NCBI GenBank assembly: GCA_029817715.1
Contig: JARUPY010000605.1
Location: 744,001 to 808,000 of the forward strand
From: Melastoma dodecandrum
Taxonomy: Eukaryota > Streptophyta > Magnoliopsida > Myrtales > Melastomataceae
Length of the DNA: 64,000 nucleotides
Direction of reading: 5' to 3'
In this document: positions 11,900-24,185 of the stretch, piece after piece
Numbering within the stretch: the stretch's first letter is position 1
How the letters are laid out: each line of letters starts with the position of its first letter
Notes under the pieces: generated by a model
Database searches by the model: none
Seen by the model: only the letters and a program-made list of their open reading frames with translations
What the model was told of the DNA's origin: nothing
Translations under genes and position numbers: made by a program

Positions 11900-12373
11900 G
11901 GTGAACTGCGGCAGGGCTGTGGTTGTATTTCGGTTGAGCGATTCCGTTGGAGTGGTGCGGAGGGAGGGTTTCCGGGGGCGGGCGAGAGAAAAGGGATGAT
12001 TGACGGTGGGTCCAGGGGAGGAGGAAAATGTGGGTGAGAACGGTCCACGCAATTAGGACAAGGGGAGAAAGTGGTGGTGCGGTGTCGGCTTCCGTGGCGC
12101 GGCGGGAACGGGAATGATTTTGGGCCGACTATGTGGCCCTTTATTGGGCCAATAATTACTAGGCCCAATGTTTTCCCGGCAAACCAGACATAAGGGTGGT
12201 TTCGTCTTTCTATCACCCAGAGCGGCTCTTCCCACCCTCCGCCTCATTACAGTCGTCAAAACAGACAAAACCAAACAAGACACTCAGAAAAAGGAAAACA
12301 TCCTGCGGGAACACGATGCCATAGACGCGCGTCGCCGCAACTCCTTGTCCATCCCTTCTCCCTCAAGGCCTCA
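11900..12373. promoter_or_regulatory. Shared upstream region of COP1 and ERF genes
   Basis: Only 474 bases separate the COP1 and ERF start codons, which point away from each other. Three TGGGCC/GGCCCA (site II-like) motifs cluster at about 12121-12166, and a GC-rich stretch lies on the COP1 side. Site II motifs are common in promoters of growth-linked plant genes. Bidirectional activity is inferred. Confidence 0.5.
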
Positions 12374-13003
12374 ATGCGGCGCGTGGGAATGATCGCCGGG
12401 TCCTCGTTGTCGCCAGCGCTGGAGATCCGTTACCGCGGCGTCAGGAAGCGGCCCTGGGGGAAGTACGCCGCCGAGATTCGCGACCCTTACAAGAAGACCA
12501 GGATATGGCTCGGCACCTTCGTCTCCCCTGAGGACGCCGCCCGTGCCTACGACTCCGCCGCCCGTGCCATACACGGCCTCAAGGCCCTCACCAACTTCCC
12601 CCATTCCCCCTCCGAGCCGAGCCTCCTCCGGAACGCAGGGGATCGTGGGATTGGTCTCGGGGAGGGCTTCAGCTTCGCGCCAACGTGCAGTGGTATGAGC
12701 AGCACCGTGGAGTCCTCTAGGCTTTTGGGAATGGTTAGGGTCGGGATGCGATTTGTAAAGCCGGAGGTGGGATTCAACGAGGGAGTGCACAGTGACTGCG
12801 ACTCCTCATCGTCTGTGGTGGACACGGGTGTGGAGGTCAAGCAGGAGGAGGAGCAGGTTTTGGTTGGTCTGAGGAGTGAGTTGGGATTAGGGTTGAGGTT
12901 TGGGTCAGCGCTGCAGCTCGGGCTCGATCTGAACCTTCCGCTGGAACCTGCAGTTGAGGATGAGGCGAAGGGCAATGCAGTTCTCACCGATCTCCGGCTC
13001 TGA
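12374..13003 (+). CDS. ERF transcription repressor with C-terminal EAR motif
   Basis: Single-exon gene, 209 residues. One AP2/ERF DNA-binding domain lies at about residues 20-77 ([19 protein letters not shown] ... [15 protein letters not shown]), with the Ala and Asp of ERF-type, GCC-box-binding members. The C-terminus has [11 protein letters not shown] (DLNLP at about 185-189), an EAR repression motif that recruits TOPLESS-type co-repressors. The layout matches ERF subfamily VIII (class II) repressors such as ERF3/ERF4. An alternative start five codons later (MIAGSS) is possible. High GC and no intron are normal for the family. It sits divergently to COP1; a functional link is not shown. Confidence 0.93.
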   Translation: MRRVGMIAGSSLSPALEIRYRGVRKRPWGKYAAEIRDPYKKTRIWLGTFVSPEDAARAYDSAARAIHGLKALTNFPHSPSEPSLLRNAGDRGIGLGEGFSFAPTCSGMSSTVESSRLLGMVRVGMRFVKPEVGFNEGVHSDCDSSSSVVDTGVEVKQEEEQVLVGLRSELGLGLRFGSALQLGLDLNLPLEPAVEDEAKGNAVLTDLRL

Positions 13004-13957
13004 TGTGGTGGCGGCCGTCTGGGTACACGCATAGGAGTTTTGAGGCCAGTTTGGCAGGGATGCGGGGACTAATTATTGTTATTTGGTTGCTGCTGTTGTG
13101 TGATTTGTTGTACAAAAAAAGAACTGATCTTTCCTCGATTAACTGGACTAATGAATACAATCTTCCTCAGTTCCGCGGATTGTTAAATCAATGTCCCTCC
13201 TGCTCTTTTAGATAGTGTTCCGTCTGAAGTTGCTCCTGTTGATTGAATTCAATCTGGAAATTGTGACTTCATTGAGGTCACATTGCTGCAACTGCTGCTG
13301 ATCTCGGAAAGTCTTTCTGTTCCGAACCTTCACTGGCCATTATGCAGTGTTGTGTAGGAAGAGGTGAATGGACGGGAAGGTTTAGTTTGCGGTATGCATC
13401 TTGAAGGAAGAGCAAGATGGCGAAGCTGGGTTTCTGAGTTTGAGTAGTGGGAGATCAAGATGGTGAACTGGTGGGGCAGCCTCTGCAGCTTTGCCCGATG
13501 ATCAGAAACGACTCCGGGGACGAGTCGGTTGGGAGCGAGAGCCTTATGGGCGCTGGCTAAAAACAAAGTCCACAGGAAGACAGCCTCAACCCGTCCAATT
13601 GGAAGAAAGCTATTATAAAAGTAATGGATGTCATTATCATCTTAAGCAGTCATAAAGTCAATGTCAAAACATTGATTTGTTAATTTCAGTAACCATACTC
13701 GGTCCTTTTTAATGGTCAGTGGTTAGATTAGGGTCATCCGATTATATACCCAAAGCTTCTGTTTTTCTTATCCATTTCCTGGGAATTAACTTCTACCCGG
13801 CCCAATGAGGCTCGGATGACGTGGCGAACAGTGATTGGATGATCACACGTAGCAAAGGCCCCATCTTGCAAAATAAAAGAACCAGTCTTTCTTACACAGG
13901 GCTTCCCTCCTCGCTACTCCTCGATCGGATTTAGGACGTCGTCGGACGTTGTCAGAG
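13004..13957. other. ERF 3' region and upstream region of PDI-like gene
   Basis: No further gene recognised. A minus-strand frame at 13566-13330 lacks any known domain. A TTCTTATCC-rich leader and CACACGTAGC-type words precede the PDI start. The last 100 bases are pyrimidine-rich like a 5' leader. Confidence 0.4.
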
Positions 13958-16624
13958 ATGCGGAAGTCACCGTTCCTCGCGATCTTCTCGTTGTTGTCGG
14001 CTTCTTCCCTGTGGTTCCGCGGGTCCGATGCGCTCTACGGACCGTCATCCCCTGTTCTCCAGCTCAATCCTTCCAACTTCAAGAACAAGGTATTAGGGTC
14101 GTCGTTGGAGTAGTGTTCGGCATATCGGTCACTACTTTTGGAAATGGATTGGATCAACGATCGGGCTATTAGGGTTTGGGTAATTGGCGCTGACAGAGTG
14201 CAGCTCTTACTCCGTCTCGTTGATTGTTTCGAAGTGCGTTAAGATTGAGTTTGGGAACTGGCTCTCTGAAATTTGAGTGACATTCTGGTGGAAAGGTAGA
14301 ATTGGGGAGGTTTTCGTGGTGTCCCTGAAGTGTTCTGTGTTAATGTATGCAAGGGGATCGCTTGCAGGTTTTGAATTCAAATGGGATCGTTCTGGTTGAG
14401 TTCTTTGCGCCGTGGTGTGGGCATTGTCAAGCTTTGACTCCTACATGGGAGAAGGCTGCTTCAGTGTTGAAAGGTGTGGCTACCGTGGCTGCCCTCGATG
14501 CGGATGCTCACCAGTCCCTCGCTCAGGTTCTTCATTGTTTTGTTAAACCCTCTTTATGACCACTTACTGTGACTGAATAATTAGACCAAGATGCGCACCT
14601 CTTATTAGATGAAGAATATCCTTTAATTTCTGTAGGTCACCTCCTGAATTTGACTGAGATGTTTTAAGTTTGGGCAAGTGTTTGTTAATGGATGAGAAGC
14701 AGTAGTAGTCTGCTTCTGGAGAGTAAAGATTTAGTACGCGGTTATAATTTGTCTGTGTTGTTCAACAGGAGTATGGGATCAGAGGATTTCCAACCATAAA
14801 GGTGTTTGCCCCTGGGAAGCCTCCGGTGGATTATCAAGGAGCGAGGGAGGTTAAACCAATAGCAGAGTTTGCCCTCTCCCAGGTATGTTTTATTTTCGTA
14901 TGATAAATCTGGTCTGTTTCTTTCAAACAGGGTATCAACGTTAAGGGAAGTGTTATCAAAGGCTGACAACACTTGTGATTGTGGGATAGGGCTATATGGT
15001 CTTCCTTTATGAAGGGGTGTGTAGAAATGTAGGATATTGTAGGCTGAAAACAACTTGTAATTAGCTTCATAGACTCTTTGTGCTTCTTGATTTTGTTATG
15101 GACTGTATCTTAAGTGATTTAGTTTTCCACAGATCAAGGCATTGCTAAAAGAACGGTTAAATGGAAAAGCAACCAGTGGGGGATCAAGTGAGAAATCTGA
15201 ACCCAGTTCATCAGTTGAATTAACTGCCAGCAATTTTGATGAGCTCGTTCTTAAGAGTAAGGACCTGTGGATTGTGGAGTTTTTCGCTCCCTGGTAAGTG
15301 TCATCTTAAATTACTCCTACACTGTTTGTGATGTTTGTCACAACACAAGTCTCCATTCACTTTTTAGTTTTGATGTGAATGGGTCCTCTTCTTTTAAAAT
15401 TGACGTGTCCCTTTTCCTCTGATGCTGAAGGTGTGGTCACTGTAAGAAGCTGGCTCCAGAGTGGAAGAAGGCTGCGAATAATTTGAAGGGGAAAGTGAAG
15501 TTGGGGCATGTCAATTGTGATGAGGAGAAGGTATTTTTTTCTTATCGTAATGTAAATCTGGTCCATGTCACTTGATAGAAATATATCGTTGACCCTTCCA
15601 GTTTGTGAATATATCTATCTAATGAGAGAATTTGCTTTTTTTTGTTCATTGACCTTACAGTTGCTATTTTTTCTCTATGTGGTTGTTGACAGTCTCTAAT
15701 GAGCAAGTATAAAGTGCAAGGATTCCCAACTATCTTGGTATTCGGAGCCGACAAAGATAGCCCTTCACCTTATGAGGGTGCTAGAACTGCTTCATCCATC
15801 GAGTCATTTGCTCTGGGGCAGCTTGAAACAAATGTAGCACCACCTGAAGTGACCGAGTTGACCAGTCAAGTAAGCCCGGTTTTATGAGAAAACTCCCTTC
15901 TTTTTTGTCCATTCTATAGGGAAGCATCAGGCAGTGTTGGTGGTGACTATTCCATTCCGCATACTGACTCCTTTCCCTGCAGGAAGTTATGGATGAGAAG
16001 TGTGGTTCGGCAGCCATCTGCTTTGTTTCATTCTTACCTGACATTCTGGACACCAAGGCAGAAGGGAGAAACAGATACCTTCAAATGTTGCTGATGGTTG
16101 CGGAGAAGTTTAAGCGGAGTCCTTATAGGTGAGTTCATCAGATCTCATCTGATTCTGGTTTTTGTCCAGACAAAAAGGTGAGTTGACATCTACTTCCCCA
16201 CTTCTGCAGTTTTGTTTGGGCAGCTGCTGGCAAGCAGCCAGATCTTGAGAAGCTTGTGGGCGTTGGTGGATACGGGTACCCTGCTTTGGTTGCATTAAAC
16301 GCTAAGAAGGGCGCTTATGCTCCTCTTCGAAGTGCGTACGAGCTTGACCATATAGTGTGAGTCACAGACTCTTCCCTTCAGGCCATGTGATATCAGTCAT
16401 CCATTGGGAGCTAGCTCTAAATTTGACTGGTGGGATGTTACAGGGAGTTTGTGAGGGAGGCCGGACTTGGCGGCAAGGGCAACTTGCCCTTTGAGGGAAC
16501 CCCGGTTGTCTCGACCATCGAGCCGTGGGATGGAAAGGACGGGGAGATTCTCGAGGAGGACGAATTCTCCTTGGAAGAGCTCATGGGCGGTGGCTTCGAT
16601 GCTTCCGGCAAAGACGAGTTGTGA
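13958..16624 (+). CDS. Protein disulfide isomerase-like (P5 type, PDIL2)
   Basis: Nine exons: 13958-14089, 14368-14526, 14769-14882, 15133-15293, 15431-15530, 15693-15869, 15983-16128, 16210-16356, 16444-16624, all in phase, 438 residues. It forms and rearranges disulfides in the endoplasmic reticulum. Seen: a signal peptide (about 1-24), a first thioredoxin domain with WCGHC at residues 60-64, a second with WCGHC at 189-193, cis-proline segments GFPTI in both, a C-terminal redox-inactive region, an acidic tail and the ER-retention signal KDEL. Two active sites near the N-terminus plus about 440 residues fit plant PDIL2-2/2-3 (mammalian P5/PDIA6 type). Exon 4 ends inside the Trp codon of the second active site. 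Complete. Confidence 0.96.
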
Positions 16625-16844
16625 TGGACCTGAGAGCATAAGTTAATCGGAGACGCAGAAAAAGACACGTCCCCCACTGGATTGAGCGTGAGGATTTATA
16701 ACCGGACATTTTTGGGAGTATGTGGTCGATATTAGGATTCGGTCCGAAGAAGTCTTTTGTGCAATGTTTTTCCCCGGAAGGCTAGCTCGACCTTTTATTT
16801 TTACTAATCCACTGCTACCAGAGAATTTCTTCTGGGGGGAGTCC

Positions 16845-16852
16845 TATAAATA
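16845..16852 (+). promoter_or_regulatory. TATA box of small secreted peptide gene
   Basis: TATAAATA lies 75 bases before the ATG at 16927, with a pyrimidine-rich leader between, as expected for a core promoter. Confidence 0.55.
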
Positions 16853-16926
16853 GTACATCCTTACCTCTCTCTCGTATGATAATCCATCCTTTCAAACCCA
16901 TCGTCTCCTTACAGTTTCACAAAAAC

Positions 16927-17184
16927 ATGGCTCTTCTGAGACGAAACACCGTGCTTCTATTCGTCCTCCTCGCCATCCTCCTCCTCTGTTCTTCCGCAAC
17001 TGAGGCTGCGACCCCCGGCCCTGCCCTCGCCAATGCAGACGTGAATGTGAACCTTCCCTTTCAGGATGACCTGGACACCAAGGAGCAAGACGATGTTTCT
17101 GCCGCACCCGGCCCTGGGGCATCAGCGCCCTCGGCTGACGAGGCCCTTATTATAGATCCTGAGGTCATTGTATTGGGGCACTGA
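16927..17184 (+). CDS. Small secreted Pro/Ala-containing peptide, 85 residues
   Basis: Not matched to a named family. Seen: a strong N-terminal signal peptide (MALLRRNTVLLFVLLAILLL, then CSSATEA), then a 55-residue acidic mature part with Ala-Pro-Gly-Pro words (ATPGPALA and AAPGPGASAPSA) of the kind that is hydroxylated and O-glycosylated in arabinogalactan peptides. The C-terminus reads IIDPEVIVLGH. It has no cysteines and no obvious GPI signal, so it is not a typical AG peptide. A pro-peptide hormone or a cell-wall peptide are both possible. A good TATA box and a leader-like 5' region support transcription. Confidence 0.6.
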   Translation: MALLRRNTVLLFVLLAILLLCSSATEAATPGPALANADVNVNLPFQDDLDTKEQDDVSAAPGPGASAPSADEALIIDPEVIVLGH

Positions 17185-17774
17185 GCACAAAAATAGGCTT
17201 TAGAGATAGTGGCCGAGGAATTCGTTTGGTTAGAAATGTTGGTGCATAGCGTCAGGCACCTGAGTTTTCGTTCATCATATAATTCATCCTAATAAGGTTA
17301 ATTATACGTTACCACAATTTTTTTTTTCAAATTAAAGACAAATTCGGACAATCTTAAAAAAACGAACATAGGCCTGAAGATTCCAGAGGGGTATGCCAGC
17401 TGAGCAAATGCGTCATTACATCGGCGCAGTTTATCCCAACACCCTACATATTTTCTAACGTAAACGACAGTGCGCTCCCACCTCGCAGGTATAAATAAGA
17501 CAACGATAGGATTGCCGCGGCTTCGGGCATTATTTTGGTCTGAGAGGTCAGCGTCATTTCAATCTACGTATAAATCCAAGTCTTCCGGTGAGTCCGATTC
17601 TTTCCCTGAATTCGGTCGTCATGTTCTTGTAAAGACGACGACAACGGTAGCGGTGTTTTTCCTTAGCGACTAGGAGATTCGAAGCCGATGATCTGGCTCG
17701 GGGCTTGGGGAGCAAGAAACTTCTGCTTGCTTACGATGACGGATTTTCGTTTTTGTTGCAGAGGGGACTTGATC
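17185..17774. other. Intergenic region and likely 5' leader of UBL-WLM-PUB gene
   Basis: A TATAAATA box at 17490-17497 and the TTTTTGTTGCAG acceptor-like sequence just before 17761 suggest a leader with an intron ahead of the ATG at 17775. No separate gene seen. Confidence 0.4.
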
Positions 17775-20700
17775 ATGAAGGGGAAAGAGAGGGTAATTGG
17801 GATTGATGTTCTATGGAGGGGACGGAGGTTTACTGTGGAGATGGGCGAGGGGGCTTCCGTGGGTGATCTTGGAGTCGAGTTGCAGAAATTGGCCGATGTG
17901 AAGGCCGAGACGTTGCGGTTGATTGTTCCTCGGGTTGCTGATAAGGGATCTACGCTGGTACAGCCTTTTGCGGATGAATACCGGGGCATGAGTTTGCGGG
18001 AGATTTCTGTTCCGGAGGTGGATTCCTTATCTTGCATGCCCTATGTCAAGTCCTCCTGCAAGACTTCCTATATTGTTTTCTAGGTCTTACGCACGATCCT
18101 TCTAATAAGAAGTTTCCGAAGAAGTATTGGCGAAAGCGGCCTCTCGTTCTTGATCATGTTATGTATGTCTTGTAGATTTATGGTGGTTTGATCTGGTTTT
18201 TCTCTTCCAGGGTAAAGCAGTGAGAATGATGGGAGTGTCGGAGGTTGAGGTTGATGAATTGCTGGAAGCGGCGAAGACAGACTTAAGGATTGCTGGGTTT
18301 GACGAAGAGGAAAAGAGATTAAGACTTCGTAGGACGAACATGCCCCATGGTCCAATAAAGCTGCCTCAAGGACAATATGTTTTTTGTGAATTTCGCACTC
18401 TTCAACTTGCAGGAATCGAGGTACTCCTGTTAACGGGAACTTTAATAGACCACTATGCAAAGTAGCGATACGTAGAATCCAGGTTGTGCCCTAATGCTTT
18501 GGTGTATCGAGCATGATGGAAAAGAGGCCAAGAGCCGACGACGAGTTACATAAAACAGGAATTGATTTAAGACTGATATGCGGACAACTGATATCTTGTT
18601 AAAATCTTAACTTGTTTAGCTCGACATTGACATTAGCTTATTGATTCCCACATAATAACTTGTTGATTCTCTCATAATTACTTGTTGATTCTCACATAAT
18701 AACTTGATGGAGAGACGGTGCATTCCTATTGACATTTCTAGTGCCTAAGAGCCTCAAGGAGCAGGCCATACCGGGTCATACCCTCTCTACGAGACAAATG
18801 ACTGACCTTGGTGAAATTCATGGAGCAAAAGTTGTTATTCAATAGGAATAAGGAGTCCTATATGATAGATGGAGACTTAATATCTTCCTGAACATTCACC
18901 CGTTTGATCCTTAGCTATTTTCCTTCGCTCGTAGCACTTGGAAAAATTTTAAGAAAAAGAAAAACTTTGCCAGGATGAGAATACTCTCTTGTTCACACAA
19001 ATGTTTGGAACCCTTATTGGTTGCTTATTTTGGCTTGACCGAAAATTCTATGTTACTAGTTGAATCCTCCACCATCAGAGGCACTGAGAAGAATGCACAT
19101 GCTTGCTGCAGATCCTGGAATTGTTGCCATTATGAACAAGGTAATGATTGTACTTACTTTACTTGTTGTGAAGGTTGACTGTAGAGCTTCCTTTTCTTTT
19201 GCAGTGTCAATTTTAATTTTATTTTGGACTTACCTCTCTTTAGTATCGATGGCGTGTCGGACTTATGTCAGAGATGGCTCCAATAGGTTATGTCGGGATC
19301 AGTCCCAAATGTCTGCTTGGCTTGAACAAGGTAATAAATGGGCCCTATTAGTCTTCATCTTCCTTCTGGTTATGATAAATGTATACATGTCTGACTGAAT
19401 TAATCATAACATTATGTTCTTGTCTGCTCATAGAACCAAGGAGAGGAGATATCGTTGCGTCTTCGCACGGATGACCTGAAGGGTTTCAGGAAGTATGAAT
19501 CCATAAAAAGGACTCTTCTTCATGAGCTTGTAAGATCTGTGATTTCTGGAATTATTCTCTCTTTCAGTTATTGATTTTCTTCTTCACGGAAGGATCTGTT
19601 GTGGTCATTTATGAAGATAATATTTATAATAATAACACTTTCAGGCTCACATGGTTCACTCAGAGCATGATTCGAACTTCTTTGCACTCAATAGCAAGGT
19701 AAAAAAAAGCTTTACAGAGTGTCTTCATAGACTAGTTTTTTCTCATTCTTCATATTAAGTGTGCCCTCTAATAATCTGTTTAAGCAGCTTAACGAAGAGG
19801 CAATTAGTCTCGACTGGACAAAATCGCAAGGTCATACTGTGAATGGTTTCCAGCATTCAGAAGATCTCAGTGATGATTATGAATCTTCCGTTGTGAGCAG
19901 TATTCCTCATAAGCTAGGAGGAAACAAGTCGGAACAGCTAGCTAGTGCTCGAGCATCTTCAGTTACTGCTGCTTATGAGCGATATGCATTTGCTTCAACA
20001 AGAATTGATGCAGGATCAGACATTAATGCTGGCTCCAACTACCTCCGTGCCTCCGGCACTGCTGTTAAAAGAGAGATCATAGACGTCGAGATGCCAAGCA
20101 ATCATCGTGCGGATGCTCACCAGAGTCATTCTGTTGTTGCTTCTAGTAAGCAAAGAGATTGTGAGCCAGATCCTGATGAATTGGCTTGCAATGCAGTATC
20201 AACTAATGGGAACTGTGATACTCTAAGGTTTAAAGAGCCCGATCCCGATGATTTAGTTATTTCTGAGCAGCTGAAGCGCCGAGACGATAAAAACCCTTTG
20301 AAAGCACAAGGGGAAGCTTCTGAAGAACTGCTTGACTCGGAAATGTTGACGGATAGAATATGGAGTATCACCAACAACGAGCAAGATGATGAGGGAGTGG
20401 ACAACAGTACTGTTGAATCCCTGGGCAGAAATCTTCCAGCAGAAGGAACTACAGTTTCAGAGCCTGACCCGGACGCTGGTGAGGTCAAAACATTAGACGG
20501 GATGCAAATTGACGAGCCAGATTCAGATGATCCAGAGTTCAAAAGAATCAATGACCCTGTTGCTGTAGTTTGTAATCGCTTGAGGAAGGCCATCAAGACA
20601 CTGGAGTCTCAAGTCGATCACACGGAAGCTACAAAGGTCCTGGAAACCCTTGTGAGAATAATAAGGTATGACAAATACAAAATGATAGGAAATATGAACT

Positions 20701-21140
20701 TCTCATGTAGATGGTAGGATGCTGATTTCTGGGATGGGGTTTTATATGGCAGAAATGTGATCGAGCATCCAGAAGAGATGAAGTATAGAAGGCTTCGCAA
20801 GGTACTACCTCCCATTATTTTTTGTCCCCCAAAGGAACACGGCTGGGACGCTTTCTTACCACCATCTTAAATGCAGGCTAATCCAACTATCCTGAGGAAC
20901 ATTACCAGCAGAACAGGTTTTTGTTCGTCTACCCTTCCCCGTCTAACTGGTTGTGGTCATTTAGTAACAAGTTCGCCTTGTAACATTGCAGCTGCTTTGG
21001 AGATACTCAACCTGGTCGGTTTCCACGATGATGTTGTGTCGGACGAATATGGCCATGCAGAAGCCTACTTGGTGTTGAAACGGAACGATCCCGGATTGTT
21101 GTGGCTCGCAAAATCCTCACTGGAGACTTGCCTTGCATAA
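17775..21140 (+). CDS. UBL-WLM-PUB domain protein (Wss1-like zinc metallopeptidase)
   Basis: Ten exons: 17775-18017, 18211-18420, 19060-19140, 19244-19330, 19434-19529, 19645-19698, 19788-20665, 20753-20801, 20877-20916, 20992-21140; 628 residues, all phases consistent. Seen: a ubiquitin-like N-terminus (about residues 1-100), a WLM metallopeptidase domain with HELAHMVHSEHD at about 237-248 (an HExxHxxxxEH-type zinc site), a long acidic linker with four EPDPDD-like words (about 383, 407, 482, 500), and a C-terminal PUB domain (about 510-628). Known: WLM proteases of the Wss1 type cut DNA-protein crosslinks with p97/CDC48, and PUB domains bind p97. The role here is inferred from these families. 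The start at 17775 was preferred to an ATG 29 codons upstream that lies in a likely leader intron. Confidence 0.93.
18641..18706 (+). repeat. Three-copy 22-bp tandem repeat in intron 2 of UBL-WLM-PUB gene
   Basis: The unit TTGATTCTCACATAATAACT plus TG is repeated three times with a few changes, inside a 639-bp intron. Confidence 0.7.
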
Positions 21141-21359
21141 GTTACTTCTATATAGCTGCTACCATGAGATAAACATAGGTGTTGTGAAACAATTTCTGCT
21201 AGTAAAGAAGCTGGAAACACTCCCATGATATAACGATGTAATAATACCTGAGTTAAGATCATTATAATGTGTTCGGTCAACTTTATATATAAATATACAA
21301 AGAGTAGGGGATTTTGGCGCGCATTAGGGTTTAGTCCAGTAAGAAGAAAGGGATCGCCA

Positions 21360-24185
21360 ATGGCGTTCCATCGATGGCGGAAAGTTCTCTCCTTTCCATT
21401 CACCCGCAATCTCTCCTCTTCTTCCTTCGATCCTGCCATTCCTATCACTACCCGACGGGTCGTTGTCACTGGTGAGCGGTTCTCATTGCCTCGTCCCATT
21501 TCCCGTAACCGTCGGAATGAGGGGGTTGGGTGGGTGGTGTCGTCAATTTTGGTTAATCTTGCCGATTTTACGGGATTCAGGTTTAGGGTTGGTGACGCCT
21601 TTGGGTTGTGGGGTGGACGCCACGTGGAAGCGGTTGATCGAGGGTAAGTGCGGGATTAGAGCGATAACCTTGGATGATCTCAAGATGGATGGTTTCGACG
21701 AAGGTGCCAAGGTCGCTACTTTCGAGCAGTTGACGTCCAGAGTCGCCGGAATTGTTCCCTGCGGTAGTAATCCTGGGGAGTTCGATGAGGGAATATGGCT
21801 TTATCCCAAAGTAATATGGAGGTTTTGCATTATTAGTCTGCCGTGGCTCTGGGTTTCGTCTTTTGATTCTGTGATTTGCTGATGATTCGACATTTCATCA
21901 CTTTTGTTTCAGGAGCATCGGTCGATTACGAGGTTTATAGCATATGCTCTGTGTGCGGCTGATGAAGCCCTGAGAGACGCTAACTGGGCACCCACCTTAC
22001 AAGAGGATAAGGAAATGACAGTATGTGCCAATTCTAGAGCGTGCCAGCAGTAGTCTCTTGGTTATGTATTTGAATTTGATTTGATTTTCTTTTAACCTGA
22101 AGAATGACAGGGGGTATCAGTCGGAGGGGGAACAGGAAGCATTAGTGACGTTGTGGATGCTGCTCAAATGATATGTGAGAAGGTTTGTTTCTAACCTAAA
22201 AATGTACAGGCATATCATGTGTCAGTTATTTACCCAAAAAAGTAGTTTGTTGGTTTATTTCTGGAAGGAAATGGATGTTTTCATGATTATTCAACTACAT
22301 TACTTGCTGTTCAAATATCTTGTTTGCTATTGCAGAGACTACGTAGATTGAGCCCATTCTTTATTCCAAGGATATTGATCAACATGGCGTCGGGTCACAT
22401 TAGCATGAAGTATGGTTTTCAGGTGCATACTTGAGTTTGATATATGAGTATAGTTGGGATATGCAAAAGTTGATCCTTGTTTTTTCTTCACGATGCTTTA
22501 ATGAGCTTGCAACTCCATCATATTCTATGCTTTAGGGGCCCAACCATGCTGCTGTAACAGCCTGTGCGACCGGTGCACACTCAATTGGAGATGCTGCAAG
22601 GATGATTCAATTTGGAGATGCTGATGTCATGGTTGCTGGAGGGACGGAGTCTAGCATCGATGCATTATCAATTGCTGGATTTTGCAGGTGCACATTAAGC
22701 ATGTTGAATTCCTCCAGTGTTGTTGATGTTATCATTATGATGATAATGTTGAGATCTTTAGCCTCTGAGAATCCTCATTGAAGGTCAAGAGCTATGACTA
22801 CCAAGTACAACTCATCACCCGAGGAAGCATCACGGCCTTTCGATTGTGGCCGAGATGGGTTTGTGTGAGTAATTCCTTTCACATTGAATATGTTGCTGTT
22901 ACTTTATATGGATGTGCATCATCTGACATAGTATTTACTTTGAAATCAGAATTGGAGAAGGATCAGGTGTCTTGGTTTTGGAAGTGAGTAAAATATATAG
23001 TGCGTCTGCACTTGTTATTTATCAACAATCATCCTACCCCTCTGGTGTCTATCTATTAATTGTGAGAGTTTAATCTGCTTTTTGTGTAGGAATTCGAACA
23101 TGCAAGAAAAAGAGGAGCAAAGATATATGCTGAGCTTCGGGGCTATGGGATGTCAGGTTGTCTCTTGCTAGAACAATTTGTTAAAACTTTCGTGCTGGTT
23201 TTGTTTGCTAATTCATAATTGTGAATAAATCCTTAGGTGATGCCTACCATATTACTCAACCCCATATTGATGGCAAAGGTGCTATATTGGCCATGAAACG
23301 TTCTCTAAAACAGGTAACAAGTTGGTTGTGAATTTGTTTATTATCCCAAAATAAAAATTTGTTGTTATTAACTTATGCAGTTCGTAATCAAGTTTTGCAT
23401 TCACTACTTATTCTCAAACACATGGCATGTTTTCTTATTTTGTATTTCTGTCTGTCAGAGTCAACTGATTTCTTACAATCTGCGATTTTGTCTGCAGTCA
23501 AATATTCACCCTAGCCAGGTAGATTATGTCAATGCTCATGCTACATCAACCCCCTTAGGTAAACTCTATCAGGCTTTGTAGGATTTTTATTTTGTCATTT
23601 TGAGGTGGTCCTGGACCTGGAGCACTCTGTGTTGTCTAACATCAGGTGATACATCTTAACTCAGGGGATGCGGTGGAGGCTAAAGCAATCAAAGAAATCT
23701 TTTCCGAGCATGCATCCTCAGGTGCTTTGGCTGTGTCTTCCACCAAGGTAACTCTAGGTTGACTCTTAAAGAGATCATTCGACTTTTTTTATTCATATGA
23801 AACTTCACTCGATTCGGTTGTCTCCTTTCTGACGTAGCACAGGGTGCTGTTGGTCATCTCCTGGGTGCAGCAGGAGCAGTGGAAGCGATCTTTTCTGTTT
23901 TGGCCATTCACAATGTGAGTGATCTCATCAGATCTGATGAGTTGTTGTTATGGCCTCTTCTTTTGCACCATCATTAGACTTTTGGGTTTCAAGATCTAAT
24001 GTGCAGTCTTTGGTTGGTTGCAGGGAGTCGCACCTCTGACGCTCAACCTTCAAAACCCCGACCCCATGTTTAACGATGGTTTCATGCCTCTGACTGTGTC
24101 GAAGGAGATGCCCGTGAGAGCTGCACTGTCCAACTCATTCGGCTTTGGTGGGACAAACACCTCCCTGCTATTCACTTCTCCATAG
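21360..24185 (+). CDS. Mitochondrial 3-oxoacyl-[acyl-carrier-protein] synthase
   Basis: Fourteen exons: 21360-21471, 21581-21810, 21913-22020, 22111-22182, 22336-22422, 22536-22687, 22784-22864, 22950-22983, 23090-23156, 23237-23313, 23498-23558, 23665-23747, 23843-23914, 24024-24185; 465 residues, phases consistent. It condenses malonyl-ACP with a growing acyl chain. Seen: an N-terminal Arg/Ser-rich presequence without acidic residues ([20 protein letters not shown]), then the thiolase-fold enzyme with active-site Cys in [10 protein letters not shown], His in [11 protein letters not shown] and His in [11 protein letters not shown]. The short presequence and total length match plant mitochondrial KAS (Arabidopsis mtKAS) rather than the longer plastid KASI/KASII. 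Mitochondrial targeting is inferred. Confidence 0.94.

Noticed and set aside
11640..11999. Plus-strand open frame of 119 codons
   Set aside because: It is antisense to COP1 exon 1 and is only open because of GC-rich codon use.
12371..13032. Minus-strand frames of 139 and 161 codons
   Set aside because: Both are shadows of the ERF gene, which has a clear AP2 domain on the other strand.
21360..24185. Plastid KASI or KASII
   Set aside because: Presequence and total length are short and match the mitochondrial KAS better.
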